From Chloroflexota bacterium (GTDB lineage Bacteria > Chloroflexota > Anaerolineae > UBA3071): a stretch of 5,910 nt of DNA. Positions 1 to 5,722 of the stretch are shown piece after piece. Position 1 is the stretch's first letter. Each line of letters begins with the position of its first letter. A program made the position numbers and the translations under genes. The DNA lies in assembly GCA_014383605.1 (NCBI GenBank), contig JACNHM010000323.1, positions 1 to 5,910 of the forward strand. The letters are read 5' to 3'. A model generated the notes under the pieces. The model had not been told where the DNA came from. It worked only from the letters and a program-made list of their open reading frames with translations, and made no database searches.

Positions 1-250
1 GGTCCAGGTACTCCTCCGGCCCGACCCGTTCCCGTTCTTTAACGAGCTGTCCCAGCGTGAGGTGATCCAGTGCTTCCATCAGCGCCAGTAAACGCTTGTA
101 TTCCTCCAGGCTGATGAGCACTCCTTCAATCTTGCCCCGGCGCTGGATGAACCACCTTTGATTGGGCAGCGTATCCAGCAGGCGGGGGAGCCGTGCCGCA
201 GCCTTGGTGCTGGTGATCAGTTCATTCGGGGAGAGCAATACTTCAGTCAT
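1..250 (-). CDS. Phd/YefM-type antitoxin, N-terminal 83 residues (runs off left edge)
   Basis: The leftward reading frame opens with ATG at 250-248 and stays open for 83 codons to the window edge. The protein begins MTEVLLSPNELITSTKAAAR and continues with a leucine-rich helix, then FIQRRGKIEGVLISLEEYKR around residues 34-53. That arrangement (an N-terminal Ser/Thr-Lys-Ala-Ala-Arg helix, a strand with a 'RRGKIEGVL' turn, then LEEY) is typical of Phd/YefM antitoxins. These form DNA-binding dimers through the N-terminal half and neutralise a cognate toxin (RelE/ParE/YoeB or PIN type) through the C-terminal half. The charged tail (LVKERERVGPEEYLD) matches the toxin-binding part. A GGGAG ribosome site lies at 258-262, 7 nt before the ATG. 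The toxin gene, usually directly downstream, would be beyond base 1. Such genes normally repress their own promoter. I am confident of the family, but the partner is not visible. Confidence 0.85.
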   Translation of the reverse strand, partial: MTEVLLSPNELITSTKAAARLPRLLDTLPNQRWFIQRRGKIEGVLISLEEYKRLLALMEALDHLTLGQLVKERERVGPEEYLD

Positions 251-275
251 TATAATACTCCCTTTTATCGCTATT

Positions 276-304
276 TTAAGTGGGCTTTTTATCCTGGCTA
301 AAAT
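276..304 (+). promoter_or_regulatory. Possible weak promoter for selD
   Basis: On the rightward strand, TAAAAT (299-304) matches 5 of 6 of a -10 box. TTAAGT (276-281), 17 bp upstream, is a poor -35. TAGAAT at 311-316 is an alternative -10. The stretch is the only non-coding DNA upstream of selD, so its promoter is expected here, but the match is weak. It would overlap the oppositely directed antitoxin promoter. Confidence 0.3.
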
Positions 305-331
305 TATATGTAGAATCGGGTTAATAGTCAA
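303..331 (-). promoter_or_regulatory. Sigma-70-type promoter for the antitoxin gene
   Basis: Read leftward, TTGACT (326-331) and TATAAT (303-308) are separated by exactly 17 bp. The -10 is a perfect consensus and the -35 matches 5 of 6. Transcription would start near 296, giving a 5' leader of roughly 45 nt before the antitoxin ATG at 250. An inverted pair ATTTTA (273-278) / TAAAAT (299-304) overlaps the probable start site and could be part of an autoregulatory operator, although it is short and AT-rich. Confidence 0.75.
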
Positions 332-344
332 GTGGAAAACTCAA

Positions 345-350
345 AGGAGG
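345..350 (+). promoter_or_regulatory. Shine-Dalgarno site that fixes the selD start at 355
   Basis: A perfect AGGAGG lies 4 nt before ATG 355-357. No comparable site precedes ATG 415, because the bases just before that codon are coding sequence (GCGGCCAAG). This supports initiation upstream of the in-frame TGA. Confidence 0.8.
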
Positions 351-354
351 ACGC

Positions 355-1401
355 ATGACCCGTGAGGAGATTCGCCTGACAGCGATGACCAGCGCGGCCG
401 GTTGAGCGGCCAAGATGGGGCCTGAGGCCCTGGCGCAGGTACTGCGCCCGCTGCAAAATCTGTTCCGCGCCGATCAGTATCCCAACCTGCTCGTCGGATT
501 AGAGGTGAGCGACGATGCCGCAGTCTACAAGATCAACGACGAGGTGGCGGTAATCCAGACTCTCGACTTCTTCCCACCCGTGGTGGACGATCCCTACGAC
601 TACGGGGCCATCGCCGCCGCCAACGCGATGAGCGACGTTTACGCTATGGGTGGTGAGGTGGTGCTTGCCCTTAACATCTGCGGCTTTCCCCCCGACTTGC
701 CGCTGGAGATCGTCACCGAGATTCTGCGAGGCGGGGCGGAGAAGGTGGCTGAGGCGGGGGGCGTCCTGGCCGGCGGCCATACGCTGGAAGATAAGGAGCC
801 CAAGTACGGCCTGGCGGTGATGGGTTTCGTCCACCCAGACCGTGTGACCACCAAGGCGGGTGCCAGGCCCGGCGATGTCCTGATCCTGACCAAACCCCTG
901 GGGGTGGGGATCATCACCACCGCCCTCAAGGGACAGGTAGCCGATCCGGCCCACGTGGCAGCCGCGGTGGAGACCATGAAGATTCTCAACCGGGATGCAG
1001 CCCGGCTGATTCAGCAGGTCGGCGTGCACGCCTGCACTGACATCACCGGCTTTGCGCTGCTGGGCCACAGTCACGAGATGGCGGAGAAGAGCGGTGTACG
1101 GTTGCACTTCTATATGGATAAGCTGCCTTTTCTGGAGGGGGCGATGCAGTACGCTGAGGAGTGGCTTTTCCCCGGCGGGTCGTGCCGCAACCAGAGCGCC
1201 TATGAACGATGGGTGGACTTTAGGCCGGGCATTTCTGAGGAGATGCAAATGTTGCTCTTTACCCCTGAGACGTCTGGAGGACTGCTTGTCGCCGTCTCGT
1301 CAGAGAGGCTGGAAACATTAACTGCCTTGTTCACCAAAGAGGGACATCCTTGCTGGGTCGTTGGCGAGGTACTGGAGGGAGAGGGTGTCGCGGTGGTTTA
1401 A
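355..1401 (+). CDS. selD: Selenide, water dikinase (selenophosphate synthase) with in-frame TGA selenocysteine at residue 17
   Basis: SelD makes selenophosphate from selenide and ATP in the cytoplasm. Selenophosphate is the selenium donor for Sec-tRNA and for 2-selenouridine in tRNA. Starting at ATG 355, the frame gives 348 codons to TAA 1399-1401, against 347 residues for E. coli SelD. It is interrupted only by TGA at 403-405, codon 17. The context RLTAMTSAAG-U-AAK aligns with E. coli RLTQYSHGAG-C17-GCK20, so the TGA falls on the catalytic Cys/Sec and Lys20 is conserved as residue 20. Other family marks are DDAAVY (53-58), TLDFFPPVVDDPYDYG (69-84), SDVYAMGG with D94, AGGHT (139-143), TDITGFALLGH with D229, and TPETSGGLL (303-311). 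D54, D94 and D229 correspond to the Mg/ATP ligands D51, D91 and D227. An ATG-only call at 415 would remove the active site and is rejected. The gene stands alone, divergent from the antitoxin gene and convergent with the phosphotransferase gene, with stops overlapping. Confidence 0.93.
406..434 (+). promoter_or_regulatory. Bacterial SECIS-like hairpin downstream of the selD UGA
   Basis: In the mRNA, GGGGCC (417-422) pairs with GGCCCU (426-431) around a UGA triloop (423-425), giving five G-C pairs plus a G-U. GCC (409-411) can pair with GGC (432-434) below a one-sided AAGAU bulge (412-416). The apical loop begins 17 nt after the UGA codon and has G as its second base. Both features fit the known bacterial SECIS consensus (16-37 nt spacing, G in the first two loop bases). 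This element would recruit SelB with Sec-tRNA. The structure was found by eye, not by energy calculation. Confidence 0.65.
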
Positions 1402-2417
1402 GAAGCGAGGTGTTCGGCGCGTTCGATGAAACGGACGAGTCGGGCGCGCATTTCGGCAGGATCGGCGACGAATTGGGTCAGGCGCACTCGGTCTGAGCCG
1501 TGGTGTTCAGTCCACAACCACCGCAGGATCAAAAAGGGCCAGCGCGTCGCCAGGAGACGGTCCCACACCACGAGCCGCTCCTCAAAAAACTGATCACCGG
1601 CTGGCTGGCGATAGTTGTCGCGCAGCCAGCCGTGCTGAGCCTCGCTCAGTTCGGCCAGTGCACTGTGCCAGCGCAGGTCCGCCAGATCCAGGGCGGGGTC
1701 GCCCCAACCGCTGTATTCCCAGTCCACCCAGCGCAGCCGGCCATCCCCACTCCACAGGGCGTTGGCCAGGTTCGGGTCCACGCGACATAGGCGCAACGGC
1801 ACGCTCTCGCGGCCTGGATCCACCCCCGATGTCATGACAGCTTCCGCGCAACTGTCCACCAGTCGGACCAGCCGATCGCGCAAATCTCGTCCCTCCGGAG
1901 CGGTGGCTGCCAGCCAGGGCCCGTGCTCGGCCAGAAAACCATGCAGTTCGGCCAGGCACGGTGCAAAGTCGAACCAGTGGAACCAAGCATCGGGGATATC
2001 GTAGTCCTCAAAGTCTCCTGGTTGGAGTGTGTGCAGGCGCTGGAAGCTGTCGAGCAGCGCAGCCAATTGCTGCTCCGTGGGCGATGGGCTGAGAGGTTCG
2101 CCGGGCAGCCACCCGTAGGCAACGGCGGGGAAGGGGACGATGGTGCAGCTTTCGTCCAGCCAAAGCGGCTGCGGTGCGATGTCTAGCCCTGCAACGTGCA
2201 TCAACCGTAGTGCTCCATACTCCCGTGCGGCCCGGCGACGCTCGTCGGCCACGCATAGCTTGCAGGCGTAGTTCTGCCTATCGGCCTCTACCCGGTACAG
2301 GGCATTGTTGCCCCCGCCGGTCACGCGGTGCACCGTCACGCTGCTCTCCGTCCAGGTATCCGCCCCAGCGGCGTGCGCAGCAGCAACCGCCCGCAGCCAG
2401 CCTCGTCCTTCCCTCAT
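1398..2417 (-). CDS. APH/choline-kinase-like phosphotransferase, substrate unknown
   Basis: This 339-residue cytoplasmic protein has the aminoglycoside phosphotransferase/choline kinase fold. GGGNNALYRV (34-43) is the nucleotide loop. K53 (YACKLCV) and E66 (REYGAL) are the ATP-anchoring pair. The catalytic loop is CRVDPNLAN (211-219), with D214 and N219, and the metal motif is VDWEYSGWGDPALDLADL (231-248). The loop normally reads HxDxxxxN; here the first position is Arg212 instead of His, while the catalytic Asp and the Asn remain, so activity is plausible. The frame is open further upstream, but I chose ATG 2417-2415. It has GGAGGAG seven bases away and overlaps the phosphatase stop as ATGA, and the extra upstream residues look like an antisense-type low-complexity extension. 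It is the last gene of the leftward cluster, and its stop overlaps the selD stop. An antibiotic-resistance role is not implied; many members act on small metabolites or choline-like alcohols. Confidence 0.85.
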   Translation of the reverse strand: MREGRGWLRAVAAAHAAGADTWTESSVTVHRVTGGGNNALYRVEADRQNYACKLCVADERRRAAREYGALRLMHVAGLDIAPQPLWLDESCTIVPFPAVAYGWLPGEPLSPSPTEQQLAALLDSFQRLHTLQPGDFEDYDIPDAWFHWFDFAPCLAELHGFLAEHGPWLAATAPEGRDLRDRLVRLVDSCAEAVMTSGVDPGRESVPLRLCRVDPNLANALWSGDGRLRWVDWEYSGWGDPALDLADLRWHSALAELSEAQHGWLRDNYRQPAGDQFFEERLVVWDRLLATRWPFLILRWLWTEHHGSDRVRLTQFVADPAEMRARLVRFIERAEHLAS

Positions 2418-2992
2418 TCGATCTCCTCCAGCAGGTGATCCAGGCGGTTCATGAACTCGACCAGCCACCGGCTGCCATTCCAGTTCAGGCCATGAAGGCC
2501 GGTGGCATCCGTGTACACGCCGAAGCTGTGAGCCCCCAACAGGCACCGCACGATGGTGCCGACGGTGCCGCCGTGGGCTACGATCAACACCGTGCCTTCT
2601 GGATGGGCCTCGAGGATGCGGCGGACCGCGCCTCGGACCCGGGCCTTGAAGGGCAGGTAGCTCTCGGGGAGATAAGCTGGGGGCGCGACGGAGCCGTTGA
2701 TGTATGGCGGGGCGTAGTCATCGCTGTCGTCCCAGTAGATCACCTCGAACTCGCGCAGGTCGTCGTCGAGGTTCACTGGCAGGCCCAGTTCAGCGGCGAC
2801 GATCTCGGCTGTCTCCCTGGCGCGGATGAGGGGACTGGCGTAGATGGCGTCAATCTCTTGATTGACAGCCAGCCAGCAGCCCAGCAGACGCGCCTGCTGG
2901 CGACCTTTGTCGGTCAGAGGGCTGTTGAAGCCAGCCTCATCACCGCGAACCATCCACTCAGATTCACCATGTCGGGCCAGAAAGAGGTTCAT
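2414..2992 (-). CDS. Histidine phosphatase family protein (phosphoglycerate mutase-like)
   Basis: This 192-residue soluble protein belongs to the histidine phosphatase superfamily, in which a histidine carries the transient phosphate. Its N terminus MNLFLARHGESEW holds the RHG motif with H8 as phospho-acceptor and R7. SPLIRARETAEIVA (53-66) supplies the phosphate-pocket Arg (R57). E81 in LREFEV is the likely acid. IVAHGGTVGTIVR (137-149) holds the second catalytic His, H140. The length suits GpmB/CobC-like phosphatases. The frame is open upstream to 3070, but ATG 2992 has GAGGAG at 3001-3006, eight bases away, and puts the RHG motif at its usual position. It begins 17 nt after the membrane methyltransferase stop and overlaps the phosphotransferase start by 4 nt. 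Substrate cannot be read from sequence; a phosphorylated small molecule handled by the neighbouring genes is a reasonable guess. Confidence 0.9.
   Translation of the reverse strand: MNLFLARHGESEWMVRGDEAGFNSPLTDKGRQQARLLGCWLAVNQEIDAIYASPLIRARETAEIVAAELGLPVNLDDDLREFEVIYWDDSDDYAPPYINGSVAPPAYLPESYLPFKARVRGAVRRILEAHPEGTVLIVAHGGTVGTIVRCLLGAHSFGVYTDATGLHGLNWNGSRWLVEFMNRLDHLLEEIE
2423..2429 (-). promoter_or_regulatory. Ribosome site that decides the phosphotransferase start
   Basis: GGAGGAG read leftward lies within the last codons of the phosphatase gene, with a 7-nt gap to ATG 2417-2415. That ATG shares bases with the phosphatase stop TGA 2416-2414, an arrangement typical of translational coupling. 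Confidence 0.7.
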
Positions 2993-3009
2993 GGCCAAGT
3001 CTCCTCGTT

Positions 3010-3627
3010 TCAACGCTTCTTCGGGATGCGCGGCATCCAGCCCGGAACCCGCCGGCAATACTCCTCCCATTGCTCACCGAACTCGGCTGCTAGAGCCTGC
3101 TCCTCCCGCCGGGCGCGCAGCGCAAGGCCCAGGAAACTCACTGTGGTGAACACGAGCGTCCAATTGCGGTAAATGAGGAGCCCGCCCGCCGAGGCGAGGA
3201 TGACGCCCAGGTACATCGGGTGACGCACGAAGGCGAAAGGGCCGTGGGTGACCAGCCGGTGATCGGCGTACAGTTGCGCTCCCATGCTGCTGGAGACGTT
3301 GTACATCTCGCCCAGCGTCAGCCGTGCCCAGAGGTATAGGGCCAGTCCTGGGAAGTAGAGCAGCGCACCCAGGGCGAGCGCCACGATCCGGCCCGATACC
3401 ACGAGCGCCAGCGGGAGCGGTCGCCACAGAAGAAAACACATGCCAAAGAATAGGACACTGAGCAGCAAGTAAGCCGGCAGCCGCAGCACCTTTCGCGCCA
3501 GGCCGGTTGTCCGACCCCGAGGCCGGTGTAGACCACGCGCCATCCCTGCCAGTGCAAACATCAGGCAGACGAGTGCTGCCCCCCCGCCAGCCCAACGCAC
3601 CCCTGATTCGATGATGTCCAGCCTCAT
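3010..3627 (-). CDS. Membrane methyltransferase, isoprenylcysteine carboxyl methyltransferase (ICMT)/PEMT-like
   Basis: This 205-residue integral membrane protein has about five hydrophobic segments, near residues 10-32, 48-68, 74-101, 137-153 and 156-172. The C-terminal part carries the family's SAM-binding signature: GPFAFVRHPMYLG (129-141) with the RHPxY core, then REEQALAAEFGEQWEEYCRRV (174-194) and a WMPRIP end. Bacterial relatives methylate varied lipid or small-molecule substrates, and many are uncharacterised; true prenyl-cysteine work is not implied. I chose ATG 3627 because AAAGG lies six bases upstream and it begins 10 nt after the isomerase stop. ATG 3648, overlapping the previous stop by 11 nt, is an alternative that adds seven residues (MSNERHS). 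It is the second gene of the leftward cluster. Confidence 0.85.
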   Translation of the reverse strand: MRLDIIESGVRWAGGGAALVCLMFALAGMARGLHRPRGRTTGLARKVLRLPAYLLLSVLFFGMCFLLWRPLPLALVVSGRIVALALGALLYFPGLALYLWARLTLGEMYNVSSSMGAQLYADHRLVTHGPFAFVRHPMYLGVILASAGGLLIYRNWTLVFTTVSFLGLALRARREEQALAAEFGEQWEEYCRRVPGWMPRIPKKR

Positions 3628-3637
3628 GCTATGCCTT

Positions 3638-4441
3638 TCATTGCTCATTCTCTCTATGCCGTAGGCAGAAAGCAATCTGCTGCCCCAGATGAAACCGCGC
3701 CTTCTCCTCGTCCTCCGCCTCCAGTGCTTTTGGGTTCAGTTCCACCGTGACGATGCCGTCGTAGCCATCCTGCGCCAGCCGGCTGATGAGGGCATCCAGG
3801 GGCAGGAAGCCGTCCTCCAGACGGCGATGCTCCCGAACACGTCGCCCCTCCCGGCGGGCATTGGAAAGGTGCACATGCGCCACCCGATCCCGCAACTGCT
3901 CGTAGACCATTAGCGGATCCAATCCTTTGGTCCCCAGATGGGTGGTGTCCAGGGTCAGGTGAGGGAAGGCTCCCCATTCGCCCAGGCGGTTCATCCGCCA
4001 CATCTCCCGCGGCCCAAAGGGCCACCAGCTCACCCACTGCACCGGCATGTTCTCCACGGCGACCACCGGATCGGGATTGGCCCGCTGCCAGGCCGCCAAA
4101 TCATGGCGGAGCCAGCGGGCGTAGTCCCCTTCCCTCAAGCGGGGCAAATGGACGATGATGACCTCCGCGCCGACGGCCCTGGCCAGTTCCGCTGTCGCAG
4201 CGATGCTTTCAGGGTGAGTACGGGGCCAGGCTGCCAGTAGCTTTGGGCGGAAGGGGGCATGGACGCTCACGACAGGCAGACCGTGCCGCTCCATCAGCCG
4301 CCGCAGGTAGACCGGCTGGCGAGTATCGAATCTTGGATCAACGAGCACCTCGATGCCATCGAAGCCGGCCTCGGCGGCCAGGGCAAAGACGCGGTCCAGG
4401 CCGTAGGTGTAGAGAGAGCCTGAAGAAAGGGCAAAACGCAT
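3638..4441 (-). CDS. TIM-barrel sugar phosphate isomerase/epimerase family protein (AP endonuclease 2 superfamily)
   Basis: This 267-residue protein has the xylose isomerase-like TIM-barrel pattern, with strands ending in conserved polar residues: GFDGIEVLVD (26-35), VVSVHAPF (57-64), AEVIIVHLPR (92-101), VVAVENMP (126-133), LTLDTTHLGTKG (162-173), VAHVHLSNAR (187-196), LEDGFLPLDAL (208-218) and IVTVELNP (230-237). Likely metal ligands are E130, D165, H191 and E234, with H61, H168 and H205 nearby. The family includes sugar epimerases, isomerases and endonuclease IV; this size and pattern favour a small-molecule isomerase. ATG 4441 is supported by AGGAGG at 4449-4454, seven bases upstream. It is the first gene of the leftward cluster. 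The exact substrate cannot be told. Confidence 0.85.
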   Translation of the reverse strand: MRFALSSGSLYTYGLDRVFALAAEAGFDGIEVLVDPRFDTRQPVYLRRLMERHGLPVVSVHAPFRPKLLAAWPRTHPESIAATAELARAVGAEVIIVHLPRLREGDYARWLRHDLAAWQRANPDPVVAVENMPVQWVSWWPFGPREMWRMNRLGEWGAFPHLTLDTTHLGTKGLDPLMVYEQLRDRVAHVHLSNARREGRRVREHRRLEDGFLPLDALISRLAQDGYDGIVTVELNPKALEAEDEEKARFHLGQQIAFCLRHRENEQ

Positions 4442-4477
4442 TGGTCATCCTCCTGGGAGTTTATCGTGGCAAAGTGC

Positions 4478-4508
4478 TGTATAGCTAATAATGATGAAGT
4501 CAAGGCAA
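4478..4508 (-). promoter_or_regulatory. Possible promoter of the four-gene leftward cluster
   Basis: Read leftward, TTGCCT (4503-4508) overlaps TTGACT (4498-4503). TATACA at 4478-4483 is a moderate -10. Spacing is 19 bp from the first and only 14 bp from the second, neither ideal. The location, just upstream of the ribosome site of the first gene and in AT-rich DNA, is right for a promoter. Confidence 0.35.
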
Positions 4509-4522
4509 CAATCGAGGGGTTA

Positions 4523-4539
4523 CTTGTCAAACGGACAAG
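4523..4539. repeat. Short perfect inverted repeat upstream of the cluster promoter
   Basis: CTTGTC (4523-4528) and GACAAG (4534-4539) form a perfect 6-bp inverted repeat with a 5-nt centre. It sits about 15 bp upstream of the candidate -35 elements of the isomerase gene, where a transcription regulator could bind. It has no T-tract, so it is not a terminator. A half-site-like GACAAGCG recurs at 4637-4644. Confidence 0.4.
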
Positions 4540-4565
4540 CAAGCCAGGGTGACTGCGCTGGCGAC

Positions 4566-4583
4566 GCCCCCGGGGACGGGGGC
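4566..4583. repeat. GC-rich stem-loop in the intergenic region
   Basis: GCCCCCG (4566-4572) pairs perfectly with CGGGGGC (4577-4583) around a GGGA tetraloop. Neither strand has a T-run directly after the stem: the rightward strand shows TTTT only about eight bases later, and the leftward strand has none. A classical intrinsic terminator is therefore not supported. It lies inside the transposase-like stretch, where it encodes a Pro/Arg/Gly-rich segment. Confidence 0.4.
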
Positions 4584-4713
4584 TGAGAGCATTTTCAAGG
4601 ACTTTCCGGGAGATCTCACTCAACAAGCGCCTGATAGACAAGCGTCCTGAAATCAGTGGTTGCCGGATAAGTGCCGCTAGGAATGAATCTGCCTTTTCCT
4701 CCCCACTGGGTGA

Positions 4714-5716
4714 CTAGGCCGTAAACACCTCCCGTCGTACCGTGATCTCATCCAAAAACGCCCGATCCACCTCCACGCCGATGCCGGGACCCTGGGGCAC
4801 GTCTATCGTCCCATCGGGATTCAGGCAGAAGGGCGGCTCAACCACGTCCCGCTCGAAGTAACGGTCGCTGGCGGAGACGTCCCCCGGCAGGGTAAAGCCG
4901 GGGAGACTGGCGATGGCCACGTTGTGCGCCCGCCCGACCCCTACCTCCAGCAATCCCCCGCACCACACCGGCACTCCTCGTTCTCTACACATGTCGTGGA
5001 TGCGCCGCGCCTGAGCCAGGCCACCCACGCGGCCGGGCTTGATGTTGATGATGCGACAACTGCCCAGCTCCAGCGCCGCCAGGGCATGGGCAGGCGTGTG
5101 AATGGATTCATCCAGACACAGCGGCGTGCGCAGCCGACGCTGAAGCAGGCTGTGCTGGTAGATGTCGTCGTAGGCCAGCGGCTGCTCGATCATCATCAGG
5201 TCAAAGTCGTCCAGGGCGGCAAGATGGTCAGCGTCTTCCAGGGTATAGGCAGAATTGGCGTCCACCATCAGCGGCGCCTCGGGCCAGCGCTGTCGCAGCG
5301 CCCGCACCACCTCCACGTCCCACCCAGGCTTGATTTTCACTTTGATGCGCCGGTAGCCCTGGGCCAGGTAGCCTTTCACCAGCTCCAGCAACTCGTCTGG
5401 CGTGTCCTGGATGCCAACGCTGACGCCGCTCTCAATGCGCGGGTTAGTGCTGCCCAGCAGTTGAGCCACCGGGATTCCTTTCTGCCGCGCCTCGACGTCC
5501 CACAGAGCCTCCTCCAGGCCGGTCTTGGCCATGTTGTGACCGCGCACCAGGGCCAGGCGATCGAACGCCTCCGCCGCCGTCTCCAACTGCTGCCCCAGCA
5601 GCATCGGCACCAGGAAGTCCCGTTGGACGTGCCAGGCGGTCTCTACCGTCTCCGGAGAGTACCAGTGGCCGGCCCTCGATGGCCGACTCGCCCCAGCCCT
5701 CCACTGTTACATCCAC
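4714..5716 (-). pseudogene. menC: o-Succinylbenzoate synthase / N-acylamino acid racemase family gene, 5'-truncated and frameshifted
   Basis: The leftward frame from 5664 to the stop TAG at 4716-4714 encodes most of an enolase-superfamily MenC/NAAAR protein. Counting from GTG 5610 (298 residues), it shows the Lys pair in IKVKIKPGWD (K90, K92), DANSAY (D118), MIEQPL (E142), CLDESI (D167), NIKPGRVGG (K191), WCGGLLEVGVGRAHN (216-230) and LPGDVSAS.RYF. All catalytic residues are present. Upstream in the same frame, WYSPETVETAWHVQRDFLVP continues the family sequence. The preceding part, VTVEGWGESAIEGRP, is in another frame, so one extra base is present near 5665. The first ~45-50 residues of the N-terminal capping domain are absent, and only 39 bp separate this start from the previous gene's stop. 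Family members run about 370 residues. The enzyme makes o-succinylbenzoate for menaquinone or racemises N-acylamino acids. Here it is most likely inactive, unless the shift is a sequencing error and the capping domain is dispensable. Confidence 0.8.
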
Positions 5717-5722
5717 CTCCTT
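5710..5722 (-). promoter_or_regulatory. Strong Shine-Dalgarno in front of the truncated menC-like gene
   Basis: AAGGAGGTG (5714-5722, leftward) is followed by ATG 5712-5710 and at once by TAA 5709-5707, a start-stop pair. GTG codons at 5716 and 5704 lie in the frame of the N-terminal menC-like fragment (VTVEGWGE). The ribosome site is therefore good, but no start leads into an intact enzyme. Confidence 0.45.

Larger units (their letters stand above)
4513..4698 (-). pseudogene. Possible C-terminal remnant of an IS4-like transposase
   Basis: The 272-bp gap between the isomerase gene and the truncated menC-like gene has no complete gene. Just after the menC-like stop, the leftward frame reads ADSFLAALIRQPL, then RRLLSEISRKVLENALSPRP, then RGRRQRSHPG. 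This resembles the tail of IS4-type transposases: a 'FxxALR' segment, a helix ending in 'LLxEIxxxxLPxR', then an Arg-rich 'RxRxxPRvvKRK' basic end. No start codon, catalytic DDE region or terminal inverted repeats are visible, so at most a fragment of about 60 codons survives. The resemblance is from memory of the family and could be chance. The frame continues as a meaningless shadow into the isomerase gene. Confidence 0.35.

Noticed and set aside
162..365. Rightward 67-codon frame overlapping the antitoxin gene and selD start
   Set aside because: It is antisense to a well-supported Phd/YefM coding region, has no ribosome site and runs through the promoter region. No recognisable protein features.
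499..1248. Long leftward frame (249 codons) opposite selD
   Set aside because: It mirrors selD codons, with a His/Gly/Val-rich composition typical of antisense shadows in GC-rich DNA.
415..1401. SelD starting at ATG 415 (328 residues)
   Set aside because: It would lack the catalytic residue 17 and Lys20 and has no ribosome site. The upstream start at 355 with AGGAGG restores the full family length if TGA is read as Sec.
2418..2546. Upstream extension of the phosphotransferase (43 extra residues)
   Set aside because: It lies within the phosphatase C-terminal coding region in another frame. The ATGA-coupled start at 2417 has a good ribosome site.
2174..3172. Long rightward frame (332 codons) across the phosphatase and phosphotransferase genes
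   Set aside because: It is antisense to two genes with clear catalytic motifs and has no family features.
4566..4583. Intrinsic terminator at the GC-rich stem-loop
   Set aside because: No T-run follows the stem on either strand at the required distance.
4442..4713. tRNA (including selC) or CRISPR repeats in the gap
   Set aside because: No cloverleaf with a T-loop GTTCRA-type sequence and no regularly spaced repeats were seen. The near-repeat ACAAGCG(T)CCTGA at 4623-4634 and 4638-4650 occurs only twice.
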